56,844 nt of DNA, from positions 1 to 56,844 of the forward strand of contig NZ_JAOAOP010000022.1 in the NCBI RefSeq assembly GCF_030398335.1. The letters run 5' to 3'. The notes below the pieces were generated by a model. That model searched no databases. It had not been told where the DNA came from and saw only the letters and a list, made by a program, of their open reading frames with translations. Position 1 is the stretch's first letter; each line of letters opens with the position of its first letter. The position numbers and the translations under genes are program-made. Shown here piece after piece: positions 16,338-24,803 of the stretch. Origin of the DNA: Aquibium sp. A9E412 (lineage in GTDB: Bacteria; Pseudomonadota; Alphaproteobacteria; Rhizobiales; Rhizobiaceae).

Positions 16338-17348
16338 ATGGCCGAGAAACTGACGCTGACCAGGCCGCAGAAGGCGGCGGCCATCCTGGTGGCGATGGGC
16401 AAGCCGGCCGCCGGGCGGCTTCTGAAGTTCTTCAAGCAGGACGAGCTCAAGGCGCTGATCGAGGCCGCCCGCGCGCTGCGCACGATCCCGCAGGCCGAGC
16501 TCGAGCGCATCGTCGGCGAGTTCGAGTCGGAGTTCGCCGAGGGCGCCGGCCTGCTCGATTCGGCCGACACCATGAACACGCTGCTCAACGAGGCGCTGCC
16601 GCCCGAGGAGGTCAACCTGCTGATGGGCCGCGGCGACGCCACGCTCGGCCAGGACAATGCCAAGCCGGTGTGGCCGGAGCTCGAGAAGCTCGACCCGGCG
16701 CGGCTCGCCGAGCTTCTGGCGCGCGAGCATCCGCAGACCATCGCGCTGATCCTCACCAAGCTCAGCTCGCAGCCCGCCGCCAACGTGCTGGTGGCGATGG
16801 GCAAGCCGCTGCGCGGCGAGGTGCTCAAGCGGATGATGACGGTCGGCCCGGTGGCGACCGCCGCGCGCCAGCTCATCGAGAGCCGCATGCGCGAGATCCT
16901 GCGCGCGGAGGCCGGCGGCAAGGACGTCTCGGCCGGCCAGACGCGCGTCGCCAACCTGCTCAACGAGCTGGAGAAGCAGCAGGTCGACGAGGTGATCCGC
17001 GATCTCGAGGAGGCCGGCTCGGACGACGTCGCGGCGATCCGGGCGCGGCTGTTCTCCTTCGAGGAGGTGCCGCTGCTCAGCCAGAAGGCGCGCGTGGCGC
17101 TGTTCGACGGCCAGGCGACCGACCAGGTGACGCTGGCGCTGCGCAACGCGCCGCCGGAGCTGGCCGAGGCGGTGCTCTCGGCGCTCGGCGCGCGCTCGCG
17201 GCGCATGATCGAGGCGGAGCTGGCCGGCGGCGCGGAGGGCGTGACGCCGGAAGACGTCAGCCGGGCGCGGCGCAGCATCGCGGCCGCCGCGGTGCGGCTC
17301 GCCCAGCAGGGCGTCTTCGAGCTGCCGGGCGCCCAGGCCGCCGCCTGA
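16338..17348 (+). CDS. fliG: Flagellar motor switch protein FliG
   Basis: FliG (336 aa) links the C-ring to FliF and carries the torque-generating domain. The start KLTLTRPQKAAAILVAMGKP is the N-domain; the middle has LAREHPQTIALILTKL; the C-terminal domain includes RARLFSFEEVPLLSQKARVA and charged residues of the torque helix (ARSRRMIEAEL). The length is normal. It lies between fliN and flhB, with gaps of about 25 bases on each side. Confidence 0.95.
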   Translation: MAEKLTLTRPQKAAAILVAMGKPAAGRLLKFFKQDELKALIEAARALRTIPQAELERIVGEFESEFAEGAGLLDSADTMNTLLNEALPPEEVNLLMGRGDATLGQDNAKPVWPELEKLDPARLAELLAREHPQTIALILTKLSSQPAANVLVAMGKPLRGEVLKRMMTVGPVATAARQLIESRMREILRAEAGGKDVSAGQTRVANLLNELEKQQVDEVIRDLEEAGSDDVAAIRARLFSFEEVPLLSQKARVALFDGQATDQVTLALRNAPPELAEAVLSALGARSRRMIEAELAGGAEGVTPEDVSRARRSIAAAAVRLAQQGVFELPGAQAAA

Positions 17349-17373
17349 GCGCGGCGCGACGCGAAAGACCGTC

Positions 17374-18465
17374 ATGTCCGAGGCACCCGACAAGGAAAGC
17401 AAGACAGAAGAGGCCACGGAGAAGAAGATCCGGGACACCATCGAGAAGGGCAAGCTGCCCTTCTCGAAGGAGCTGCCGGCCTTCGCCTCCTTCCTCGCGG
17501 CGCTCGCCTTCGCGCTGTTCTTCGCGCGCGAGAGCGTGATGCATCTGAGCGGCTTCCTGGCCATCTTCCTCGACCGGCCGGAGGCCTGGCCGCTGGAGAC
17601 GCAGCACGACGCGATCGCGCTTTACCGCGTCGTCTTCATGGAGATCGCGCGCATCCTGCTCACGGTCATGGCGCTGCTCGTGCTGGCCGGCATCGTCGGC
17701 TCTTTGATGCAGAACACGCCGCGCTTCGTTCTCGACCGGGTGCAGCCGAAGCTGTCGCGCATCTCGCTCGGCCAGGGCTGGAAGCGGCTGTTCGGCGCGC
17801 AGGGCATGGTCGAGTTCGCCAAGTCGCTCGGCAAGCTGCTGGTCGTCGGCGGCTTCCTCGTCTTCGCGATGCGCGAGGCGCAGACGCGGCTGCTGGCCGG
17901 CATGGTCACGCCGCCGGCCGCCTTCACGCTGGTCATCCGCGACATCGCGGTCGAGATCCTGGTGGCGGTGACCTTCGTGATGGCGCTGATCGCGACGGCC
18001 GACTTCTTCTGGTCGCGCCATCACTGGCGCCAGGACCTGCGCATGACGCGCCAGGAGGTCAAGGACGAGCAGAAGCAGACCGACGGCGACCCGATCGTCA
18101 AGGCGAGGCTGCGCTCGCTGGCGCGCGACCGGGCGCGCAAGCGCATGATTTCGGCGGTGCCGCAGGCCACGCTGGTGATCGCCAACCCGACGCACTTCGC
18201 CATTGCGCTGCGCTACCGGCGCGACAAGGACGCCGCGCCCGTCGTCGTGGCCAAGGGGCAGGACCTGGTGGCGCTGCGCATCCGCGAGATCGCGCGGGCG
18301 CACAACGTGCCGGTGTTCGAGGAGCCGGTGCTCGCCCGCTCCATGTACAAACAAGTTTCGGTCGATAGCATGATCCCGCCTCAGTTCTACAAGGCGGTCG
18401 CCGAGCTCGTCCGCCTCGTCTACCGCGCGGGGGCGCAACCGTCAGGAGTCAGGGCCAGTTCATGA
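17374..18465 (+). CDS. flhB: Flagellar export switch protein FlhB
   Basis: FlhB (363 aa) switches export from rod/hook to filament substrates. Four membrane helices lie in residues 30-210; the cytoplasmic domain has the autocleavage motif NPTH at residues 271-274 (context LVIANPTHFAIALRYRR). The N-terminus KTEEATEKKIRDTIEKGKLP is typical. The stop codon overlaps the next ATG (ATGA), coupling it to the unknown 145-aa gene. Confidence 0.96.
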   Translation: MSEAPDKESKTEEATEKKIRDTIEKGKLPFSKELPAFASFLAALAFALFFARESVMHLSGFLAIFLDRPEAWPLETQHDAIALYRVVFMEIARILLTVMALLVLAGIVGSLMQNTPRFVLDRVQPKLSRISLGQGWKRLFGAQGMVEFAKSLGKLLVVGGFLVFAMREAQTRLLAGMVTPPAAFTLVIRDIAVEILVAVTFVMALIATADFFWSRHHWRQDLRMTRQEVKDEQKQTDGDPIVKARLRSLARDRARKRMISAVPQATLVIANPTHFAIALRYRRDKDAAPVVVAKGQDLVALRIREIARAHNVPVFEEPVLARSMYKQVSVDSMIPPQFYKAVAELVRLVYRAGAQPSGVRASS

Positions 18466-18899
18466 TCCGGCAGCCGTATTCCGCCGCCCGCGAGGCGATC
18501 GTCGCCAACGCCATCCGCGAGGTGGCGAACGAGCTCAGGCTCGTCGACGTGGCCGACTATGTCGCCTTCATCAAGCTGGAGAGCATGGCCAGCATCGCCG
18601 ACATCGTGGAATCGGCGGCCGAGCTCTACTTCATGCCCGGCACGCTGCGGCTCGGCCATGGCGGCGAGGCCGAGGTGCACTGGTCGGGCAGCCCGCGCAT
18701 CGTGCTCGACCTCGAGCTGCGGCCGTCCGGCGCCACGGTCTACTTCACGCTCGCCCTGCAGGACCGGCACGCCTCCGTCGAGGTCAACTACGTCGCCTTC
18801 GACGAGCCGTCCGACGATCCGGAGGCGAACTCCGCGCTGCTCGAGCGGGCGCTGTTCGACGCGCGCATCCGCAAGTCGCTGCCGGCGGCGGCCGAATAG
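18462..18899 (+). CDS. Unknown conserved-looking protein after flhB
   Basis: Protein of 145 aa, no family recognised. It has no signal peptide or membrane segment. The first 70 residues look helical (EAIVANAIREVANELRLVD, SIADIVESAAELYFMPGTL); the middle looks beta-rich (RIVLDLELRPSGATVYFTLA); the C-terminus is acidic then helical. The ATG overlaps the flhB stop codon, so it is translated with flhB. It converges on visR with only 19 bases between stop codons. A soluble flagellar accessory role is inferred from context only. Confidence 0.8.
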   Translation: MIRQPYSAAREAIVANAIREVANELRLVDVADYVAFIKLESMASIADIVESAAELYFMPGTLRLGHGGEAEVHWSGSPRIVLDLELRPSGATVYFTLALQDRHASVEVNYVAFDEPSDDPEANSALLERALFDARIRKSLPAAAE

Positions 18900-18918
18900 C
18901 GCGTCCGTTCCGGCCGGC

Positions 18919-19647
18919 TCAGTCGATCAGGCCGGCGCGCAGCGCCTTGGCCACGGCATGCACGCGGTTGACCGCGTTGAGCTTCTGCGTCGTGTTGGCG
19001 AGATACTGGTTGGCGGTGTGGACCGACAGGCCGAGGCGCTGGGCGATCTCCTCGCTGGTGTGGCCGTTGGCCGTCATCTTCAGGCATTCGCGCTCGCGCT
19101 TCGACATGTCGGGCGCGGCGCCGTCCTCGGCCGGGCGCAGCCCGGCGACGACGGCGAACAGCCCGTGGCAGGCGGCATGCAGGTCGAACAGCGCGTCGGG
19201 CGCAAGCCGCAGCGCCGCACCGCAGAACACGACGACGCCGGGCCGGCCGCGTTCTGTCGACAGCGGCAGCGCGAAGCCGGGCGTGGCGGCCGCCGTCTCG
19301 ACCGTCTCGCTCCATCCCGCGAGCGCCGGCACGGCCGCCCGCGGCGCGGCGCCGGCCCAGGCGAGCGGCGTGCCGGCGAGGATCGCCTGCTGGCCGAAGC
19401 GCCGCGGCAGCCGCGCGGGCAGGGTGCGGCTCAGCTCGCTGAGGCCGGGATAGTCGGAATCCATCGCCGGCAGCAGCCGGCCGCCTTCGGCCAGCGGTCC
19501 GAGCAGGAACAGCGCGAACGCGTCCGCGCCGATGCCGGCGGCGAGCCGGCGGAACCGGCGGGCGATGTCGGGCAGCGTGTGGAAGCTCGGCGCCGCCGCA
19601 TCGGCGGGCGCCGCGCCGGGCGGCTCGGAACGCTGCGTCACCGTCAC
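18919..19647 (-). CDS. visR: LuxR-family flagellar regulator, VisR-like
   Basis: Protein of 242 aa with an N-terminal ligand-binding-like domain (about 20-170) and a C-terminal LuxR helix-turn-helix (MSKRERECLKMTANGHTSEE, then IAQRLGLSVHTANQYL). It is the second of two overlapping LuxR genes beside the flagellar operon, matching VisN-VisR, the heterodimeric master activator of motility in Sinorhizobium and Agrobacterium. The start is GTG 19647, overlapping the upstream stop codon (GTGA); GTG 19641 is possible. Assignment of R versus N is by order in the pair. Confidence 0.85.
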   Translation of the reverse strand: MTVTQRSEPPGAAPADAAAPSFHTLPDIARRFRRLAAGIGADAFALFLLGPLAEGGRLLPAMDSDYPGLSELSRTLPARLPRRFGQQAILAGTPLAWAGAAPRAAVPALAGWSETVETAAATPGFALPLSTERGRPGVVVFCGAALRLAPDALFDLHAACHGLFAVVAGLRPAEDGAAPDMSKRERECLKMTANGHTSEEIAQRLGLSVHTANQYLANTTQKLNAVNRVHAVAKALRAGLID

Positions 19648-20345
19648 ACGATTCCGCGGCGGATGGCGCCGGCGATCGCCATCGCCCGGTTGCGCGCGGC
19701 GAGCTTGTGGATGGCGTGCGCCACGTAGCTGTTCACGGTGTTCGCCGAGACGGCGAGGATGACGGCGACCTCGGCCGTCGTCTTGCCCTCGGCCACCCAG
19801 AACAGGCATTCGCGCTCGCGCTCCGACAAAGGGTCGTCGTCGGGACCGGGCCGCGCGGCGGCGAGCCGGGCCAGCGCATAGCCGCAGGCGATCTGGCCGC
19901 GCGCCACCGCATCGACGTCGATCGCGCCGGCGCAGGGGGCCGACAGCAGCGCCAGGTGGCGCTGGCGCCCGGCGCGCACCTTGAGCGCGAAGACCTCGCC
20001 ATGGCCGTGCTCGGCGAGCCGGCGCAGCGGCGCGTGGCCGGTCATCGCCGCCAGCGCCTGCGGCTGCCAGCCGCGCGGCCGGCTGCCGGGAAAGGTCGCC
20101 ACCGGGCTGTCGGCGAGCCGCGCCAGCGCCTCGGTGCCGACGTCCTGGATGGTGTCGAAGGGCCAGTTGGAGACCACGATGCGCGGCGCCTCGCCGCCCT
20201 GGGCGGGCACGATGTCGAGCACCATGTGCCAGGCGGCGGCGGCGCGCGCGCAGACCGCGCGCATCAGCGCGGCGAAGTCGCGCCGGCTGGCGACCTGCGG
20301 CACGAGCGCGGCGTCGTCGCGGTCGATCGTGGTGGCGATCGTCAT
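19644..20345 (-). CDS. visN: LuxR-family flagellar regulator, VisN-like
   Basis: Protein of 233 aa, first gene of the LuxR pair. The N-terminal sensory-like domain (about 15-160) has no recognised ligand; the C-terminal helix-turn-helix reads LSERERECLFWVAEGKTTAE, then VAVILAVSANTVNSYVAHAI. I chose ATG 20345 (MTIATTIDRDD); the frame is open 17 codons further up with no better ribosome site. VisN and VisR are known to act together. The heterodimer switches on rem and flagellar genes in rhizobia; rem is not in this window. Confidence 0.85.
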   Translation of the reverse strand: MTIATTIDRDDAALVPQVASRRDFAALMRAVCARAAAAWHMVLDIVPAQGGEAPRIVVSNWPFDTIQDVGTEALARLADSPVATFPGSRPRGWQPQALAAMTGHAPLRRLAEHGHGEVFALKVRAGRQRHLALLSAPCAGAIDVDAVARGQIACGYALARLAAARPGPDDDPLSERERECLFWVAEGKTTAEVAVILAVSANTVNSYVAHAIHKLAARNRAMAIAGAIRRGIV

Positions 20346-20920
20346 GGCTGTCGGTCCGCCGGTTGCGATGCGCGCTCCGCCGGCCGGCGGGCGCACACGC
20401 CCACCGTCCTGCCGCCGGCCGGGCCGGCGCGGGATCGCGCTTTCCGTTGTCTCGTCTACGCAAACACGCCGCCGCGCCCGGCCCGCCGAAGGGCTCGTCG
20501 CGGCGCATACCCGCGGCGGGAAAAGGCCCTCGAAACGATGCCGTCGGGCGGCACTGCCGCCCCTGTCTCCCCGTCCGCGATTCCATTGCTACGTAACCGA
20601 TTGATTCGCGTCAAGAATCCTTGCGGGCTTCCAGCCCCGTCCGAGCGGCAGGAGCGCCGCCGGCGGCAGGCGGCCTGCCGGCCCGGGCGTGCGAAAGCGC
20701 CGGAAATCAGCGGCTTGCCGGATCTCGAGCGGTTCGGCTCCGCCGGAGGCGGCAGCGACGGGCGGGCGGAGCCGTGCGCCCGTTCCGCGGAATTGACGGT
20801 CCGCGGCCGGGCGACTATTCCGGCCTTCTTGTCGGAGGATTGACCGGGCCGGGCCGGAGCGACCCGGCCGTCCGGCGCAGGAAAGGTCCCGATTTGGCAT
20901 CAGCGGTCCGCCGAGCGGCC
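20346..20920. other. Intergenic region between visN and the amino-sugar operon
   Basis: 575 bases without a supported gene. It holds the presumed visN promoter on the minus strand and, near 20878-20886, an AGGAAAGG purine run that may serve an upstream TTG start of the kinase gene. No repeat or RNA gene recognised. Confidence 0.6.
20586..20614 (-). promoter_or_regulatory. Candidate sigma-70 promoter for visN-visR
   Basis: Minus-strand TTGACG (20614-20609), 17-base spacer, TAGCAA (20591-20586). It points at visN, giving a leader of about 235 bases. The -10 match is modest, so this is a candidate only. Confidence 0.35.
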
Positions 20921-21796
20921 ATGCCCTATGTGCTTGCCGTCGACGGCGGCGGCACGGGCTGTCGTGCGCTGGTCGCCGCGGCGGCGGGCGGGCCGGCGCT
21001 CGGCCGCGGCGAGGGCGGGGCGGCGAACATCGTCACCGATCCCGACGGCGCGCTGGCGAGCATCGAGGCCGCGGCCCGCGCGGCGCTCGCGGCGGCCGGC
21101 CTGCCGCCGGCCACCCTTGCCGAGGCGGGCGCGGTGCTCGGCCTCGCCGGCGCCAACATCGCCGACCACGGCGCGCGGCTGGCGCGCCGGCTGCCCTTCG
21201 CCGCCGCGCAGGTGGAGACCGACGCCGCCGTGGCGCTTGCCGGCGCGCTCGGCGCGCATGACGGCGGCATCGCCATTCTCGGCACCGGCTCGGCCTTTCT
21301 GGCGCGCCGGCAGGGCCGGCTGCACGCCGTCGGCGGCTGGGGCTTCGTGGTCGGCGACCAGGGCAGCGGCGCGCGGCTCGGCCGCGCGCTCTTCGAGGAG
21401 ACGCTGCTCGCCCATGACCGCGTGCGCGCCGGCTCGCCGCTGACCGAAGCGGTGCTGTCGGAATTCGGCGGCGATCCGCACGCGCTGGTCGACTTCGCGC
21501 AGGCCGCACGGCCGGGCGACTTCGCCCGCTATGCGCCGCGGCTGTTCGCGGCCGAAGCGGCGGGCGACCGGGTGGCGGCCGACCTTCTGGGCGAGGCGGT
21601 CGGGCGCATCGAGGCCGCGCTCGCCGCGCTGATGCCGGACGACGAGGGACGGCTTTGCCTGCTCGGCGGCCTGGCGCCACTCTATGCGCCGCGCCTGGGG
21701 GACACCTGGCGGGCCCGGCTGGCCGCACCGGCCGGCGACGCGCTCGACGGCGCCTTGGCGCTCGCCCGGCGGCGCTACGGGGGCGGCGGTGGCTGA
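20921..21796 (+). CDS. N-acetylglucosamine kinase-like protein (BadF/BadG/BcrA/BcrD ATPase family)
   Basis: Protein of 291 aa with the ASKHA sugar-kinase fold. Phosphate-1 loop YVLAVDGGGTGCRALVA at the start; DGGIAILGTGSAFLARR and GFVVGDQGSGARLGRALFEE are further ATP/sugar motifs. It probably phosphorylates N-acetylglucosamine or a related amino sugar, because the SIS-type deaminase and nagA follow. ATG 20921 lacks a strong ribosome site; TTG 20894, nine codons up, has AGGAAAGG at good distance and may be the real start. Substrate is inferred from neighbours. Confidence 0.85.
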   Translation: MPYVLAVDGGGTGCRALVAAAAGGPALGRGEGGAANIVTDPDGALASIEAAARAALAAAGLPPATLAEAGAVLGLAGANIADHGARLARRLPFAAAQVETDAAVALAGALGAHDGGIAILGTGSAFLARRQGRLHAVGGWGFVVGDQGSGARLGRALFEETLLAHDRVRAGSPLTEAVLSEFGGDPHALVDFAQAARPGDFARYAPRLFAAEAAGDRVAADLLGEAVGRIEAALAALMPDDEGRLCLLGGLAPLYAPRLGDTWRARLAAPAGDALDGALALARRRYGGGGG

Positions 21797-21799
21797 GGC

Positions 21800-21825
21800 G
21801 GCCGTCGCGGGTGCCCGCGACGGCC
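21800..21825 (+). other. Perfect intercistronic hairpin after the kinase gene
   Basis: A 12-bp perfect stem, GGCCGTCGCGGG/CCCGCGACGGCC, with a 2-base loop starts 3 bases after the kinase stop codon and ends 46 bases before the SIS gene. No T-run follows, so it may protect the mRNA 3' end or reduce downstream expression rather than terminate. Confidence 0.55.
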
Positions 21826-21871
21826 CGGCGGGCTTGCGGCCGGGCGCGGGGCAAACCTTGCGGGAGGGGGA

Positions 21872-22906
21872 ATGAGCGACCACGACGACAGCTTCATGCG
21901 GCGCGAGATCGACGCCATTCCGGGCGCCGTGGCGCGGCTGCTCGAGGAGGGGGCGGACGAGCTCGCCGCGGCCGGCCGTGCGCTGGCGGCGCGCGATCCC
22001 TCGGTGCTCGTCACCGTGGCGCGCGGCTCGTCCGACCACGCCGCCGCCTTCCTGAAATACGCCGTCGAGCTCGTCGCCGGCATCCCGGTCGCCTCGGTCG
22101 GGCCGTCGGTCGCCTCCGTCTACGGCGCGCGCATGCGGCTCGACGACGCCGCCTGTCTGGCGATCTCGCAGTCGGGCCGCAGCCCCGACATCGTCGACAT
22201 GGCGCGGCTGGCGCGCGCCTCGGGCGCGCTGTCGCTGGCGCTGACCAACACGCCGGGCTCGCCGCTCGCGGCGGCCTGCGACCGCGCCATCGACATCCGC
22301 GCCGGCGCGGAGCGCAGCGTCGCGGCGACCAAGACCTTCGTCAATTCCGCGGTGGCCGGGCTGGCGCTGCTCGCCGCCTGGCGCAACGACGCGCGGCTGG
22401 CCGAGGCGCTCGACGCCCTGCCGGGACATCTGGAGCGCGCGCTCGATGCCGACTGGACGGCGCTCGCCGACGCGCTGGCCGGCGACGGCTCGGTGTTCAT
22501 CCTCGGCCGCGGCCCCGCCTTCGCCATCGCCGAGGAGGCGGCGCTCAAGTTCAAGGAGACCTGCCAGCTGCACGCCGAGGCCTACAGCGCGGCCGAGGTG
22601 ATGCACGGACCGGTCTCGCTGGTCGGCGCCGGCTTCCCGGTGCTGGTGCTGGCCGCGCGCGACGCGGCCGAGGCGGCGACCGTGGCGACCGCCGAGGCGC
22701 TGGCGGACAAGGGGGCGCGGGTCTTCGTCACCGCGGCTGGCGGCGGGCGGGCGAGGCGGCTCGGCTTCGCCGCCACCGGCCACCCGCTGACCGATCCGCT
22801 GGCGCTGATCGTCGCCTTCTACGGCTTCGTCGAGCGCTTCGCGCGGTCGACCGGCCACGACCCGGACCGGCCGGTGCATCTGAGAAAGGTGACCGAGACG
22901 CGATGA
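21872..22906 (+). CDS. SIS-domain glucosamine-6-phosphate deaminase-like protein (NagB-II type)
   Basis: Protein of 344 aa with two SIS sugar-isomerase domains, like the isomerase half of GlmS. Motifs: TVARGSSDHAAAFLKYAVE, CLAISQSGRSPDIVDMARLA, SVAATKTFVNSAVAGLALL and AALKFKETCQLHAEAYSAAE. Next to nagA it most likely converts glucosamine-6-phosphate to fructose-6-phosphate and ammonia, replacing the unrelated NagB. The ATG at 21872 follows GGAGGGGG. The stop codon overlaps nagA (ATGA). Confidence 0.9.
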   Translation: MSDHDDSFMRREIDAIPGAVARLLEEGADELAAAGRALAARDPSVLVTVARGSSDHAAAFLKYAVELVAGIPVASVGPSVASVYGARMRLDDAACLAISQSGRSPDIVDMARLARASGALSLALTNTPGSPLAAACDRAIDIRAGAERSVAATKTFVNSAVAGLALLAAWRNDARLAEALDALPGHLERALDADWTALADALAGDGSVFILGRGPAFAIAEEAALKFKETCQLHAEAYSAAEVMHGPVSLVGAGFPVLVLAARDAAEAATVATAEALADKGARVFVTAAGGGRARRLGFAATGHPLTDPLALIVAFYGFVERFARSTGHDPDRPVHLRKVTETR

Positions 22907-24057
22907 CGGCCGATCTCGCCCTGACCGGCGCGCGCATCTTCGACGGCGCCGACTGGCACGTCGGGCACACGTTGCTCGTCGCCGGCGGCCGGATCGCGGC
23001 GCTGGTGCCCGACGGCGCGGTCGACGCGGCGACGCCGCGCAGCCGGCTCGACGGCGGCCTGCTGGTGCCGGGCTTCGTCGATCTGCAGGTCAATGGCGGC
23101 GGCGGCGTGCAGTTCAACCAGGAGCCGACCGGCGAGACGCTCGCCACGATCTGCCGCGCCCATGCCCGCCTCGGCACCACGGCGCTGCTGGCGACGCTGA
23201 TCACCGACACGCCGGCCGTCGGGCAGGCCGCGCTCGCCGCCGGCCGGGCGGCCGCCGCGGCCGGCCTGCCGGGCTTCCTCGGGCTGCATCTGGAAGGCCC
23301 GCATCTGGCGGTGGCGCGCAAGGGCGCGCACGACGCCGCCCTCATCCGGCCGCTCGCCGCCGCCGACGCCGAGGCGCTGGCGGCCGCGCGCCGGGGGCTG
23401 CCGGCGCTGCTCGTCACCGTGGCACCGGAGGCCGCGCCGGCCGCCCTGATCGCACGGCTGGCAAAGGCCGGCGTGACCGTCAGCCTCGGCCATTCCGACG
23501 CCGACTACGCGGCGGCGGAAGCGGCCATCGCGGCCGGCGCGACGATGGTCACGCATCTCTTCAACGCGATGAGCCCGCTCGGCCACCGCGCGCCCGGCAT
23601 GGTCGGCGCGGCGCTGGAGAGCGGCGCCGTCTCGGCCGGGCTGATCGCCGACGGCATCCATGTCGACCGCCACGCCATCGCCATCGCCGTGCGCGCAAAG
23701 CGCGGTCCGGGCCGGCTGTTCCTGGTCAGCGACGCGATGGCGACGCTCGGCACCGACCTTGCCGGCTTCACGCTCAACGGCCGCGCCGTGCGGCGCGCCG
23801 GCGGCCGGCTGACGCTGGCCGACGGCACGCTGGCCGGCGCCGACCTCGACCTGCTGTCGGCGGTGCGCTTCATGCATCGCGAGGTCGGGCTGGCGCTCGA
23901 CGAGGCGCTGCGCATGGCCGCGCTCTATCCCGCTCAGGCGATCGGCCTGGCGCCGCGCCTCGGCCGGCTGGCACCCGGCTCGGCCGCCTCGATGGTGCAT
24001 CTGTCGGACGACCTGGCGCTGCGCGCGGCGTGGGTGGCGGGCCGGCCGGTCGACTGA
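22903..24057 (+). CDS. nagA: N-acetylglucosamine-6-phosphate deacetylase
   Basis: NagA (384 aa) removes the acetyl group from N-acetylglucosamine-6-phosphate; a cytoplasmic amidohydrolase. Motifs: GFVDLQVNGGGGVQFN, the metal-site glutamate in LHLEGPHLAVARKGAH, metal-site histidines in SLGHSDA and VTHLFNAMSPL, and catalytic Asp in LFLVSDAMATLG. The start overlaps the SIS gene stop codon. Last gene of the three-gene operon; no amino-sugar transporter or regulator adjoins, so the substrate may come from peptidoglycan recycling or a distant uptake system. Confidence 0.95.
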   Translation: MTADLALTGARIFDGADWHVGHTLLVAGGRIAALVPDGAVDAATPRSRLDGGLLVPGFVDLQVNGGGGVQFNQEPTGETLATICRAHARLGTTALLATLITDTPAVGQAALAAGRAAAAAGLPGFLGLHLEGPHLAVARKGAHDAALIRPLAAADAEALAAARRGLPALLVTVAPEAAPAALIARLAKAGVTVSLGHSDADYAAAEAAIAAGATMVTHLFNAMSPLGHRAPGMVGAALESGAVSAGLIADGIHVDRHAIAIAVRAKRGPGRLFLVSDAMATLGTDLAGFTLNGRAVRRAGGRLTLADGTLAGADLDLLSAVRFMHREVGLALDEALRMAALYPAQAIGLAPRLGRLAPGSAASMVHLSDDLALRAAWVAGRPVD

Positions 24058-24123
24058 GCCGACGGCGCGCGGCCGCAATGCATGTCACCGATCTGGCGAG
24101 CGCGTCCGCCTTGCCGGCAGCGC

Positions 24124-24768
24124 TCAGCCGGCGTCGGCCTGCGCCTCGGGCGCGGCCTCGCGGAAGGCGGGCAGGTCGCGCGCCGCCGCGTCGATGCGCG
24201 TCAGCGTCGGATAGGCGTCGAGCGGGCAGTCGAAGCGGCGCGCATTGTAGAGCTGCGGCACCAGGAAGGCGTCGGCCAGCGTCGGCCGGTCGCCGCAGAC
24301 ATAGCGCCCGGCAAGGCCGGAGCGCGCGACATAACCTTCCAGCGCGGTCAGACCCTCGGCGATCCAGTGGCGGTACCAGGCGGTCCTGTCGGCCTCGCCA
24401 TGGCCGAGCGGCCCGGTCAGATAGGCGAGCACGCGCAGATTGTTGAGCGGATGGATCTCGCAGGCGATGGTGGCCATCACCGCGCGCACATAGGCGCGCG
24501 CCAGCGGCGCGCCGGGCAGCAGCGGCGGCTCGCGATGGGCCTCCTCGAGATACTCGCAGATCGCCGTCGACTGGATCAGCACCGCGCCGTCGGTCTCCAG
24601 CGCCGGCACCAGGCCGTGCGGATTGACGGCGCGGTAGGCGGGCGCGTTCTGCTCGCCGCCGCCGCGCACCAGGTGCACCGGCACGGCCTGCCAGGCCAGG
24701 CCCTTCAGCGCCAGCACGATGCGCACGCGATAGGCGGCGGAGGAGCGGAAATAGGTGTGCAGCTTCAT
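24124..24768 (-). CDS. maiA: Maleylacetoacetate isomerase / zeta-class glutathione S-transferase
   Basis: Protein of 214 aa with a thioredoxin-like N-terminal domain (MKLHTYFRSSAAYRVRIVLA) and helical C-terminal GST domain (CGDRPTLADAFLVPQLYNAR). The SSxxxxRVRI motif marks the zeta class, which isomerises maleylacetoacetate in tyrosine breakdown using glutathione. Other genes of that pathway are not nearby, so a general GST role is possible. It lies 35 bases after the phosphoesterase gene on the same strand and converges with nagA. Confidence 0.88.
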   Translation of the reverse strand: MKLHTYFRSSAAYRVRIVLALKGLAWQAVPVHLVRGGGEQNAPAYRAVNPHGLVPALETDGAVLIQSTAICEYLEEAHREPPLLPGAPLARAYVRAVMATIACEIHPLNNLRVLAYLTGPLGHGEADRTAWYRHWIAEGLTALEGYVARSGLAGRYVCGDRPTLADAFLVPQLYNARRFDCPLDAYPTLTRIDAAARDLPAFREAAPEAQADAG

Positions 24769-24803
24769 CGGCGGGCGTCCTCCGGTGTCGGCATCGCGGC
24801 GGT

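Noticed and set aside
14000-17278. 1092-codon open frame antisense to motA-fliM-fliN-fliG
   Set aside because: It lies opposite four well-recognised genes; long antisense frames are expected at this GC content, and the translation has no family resemblance.
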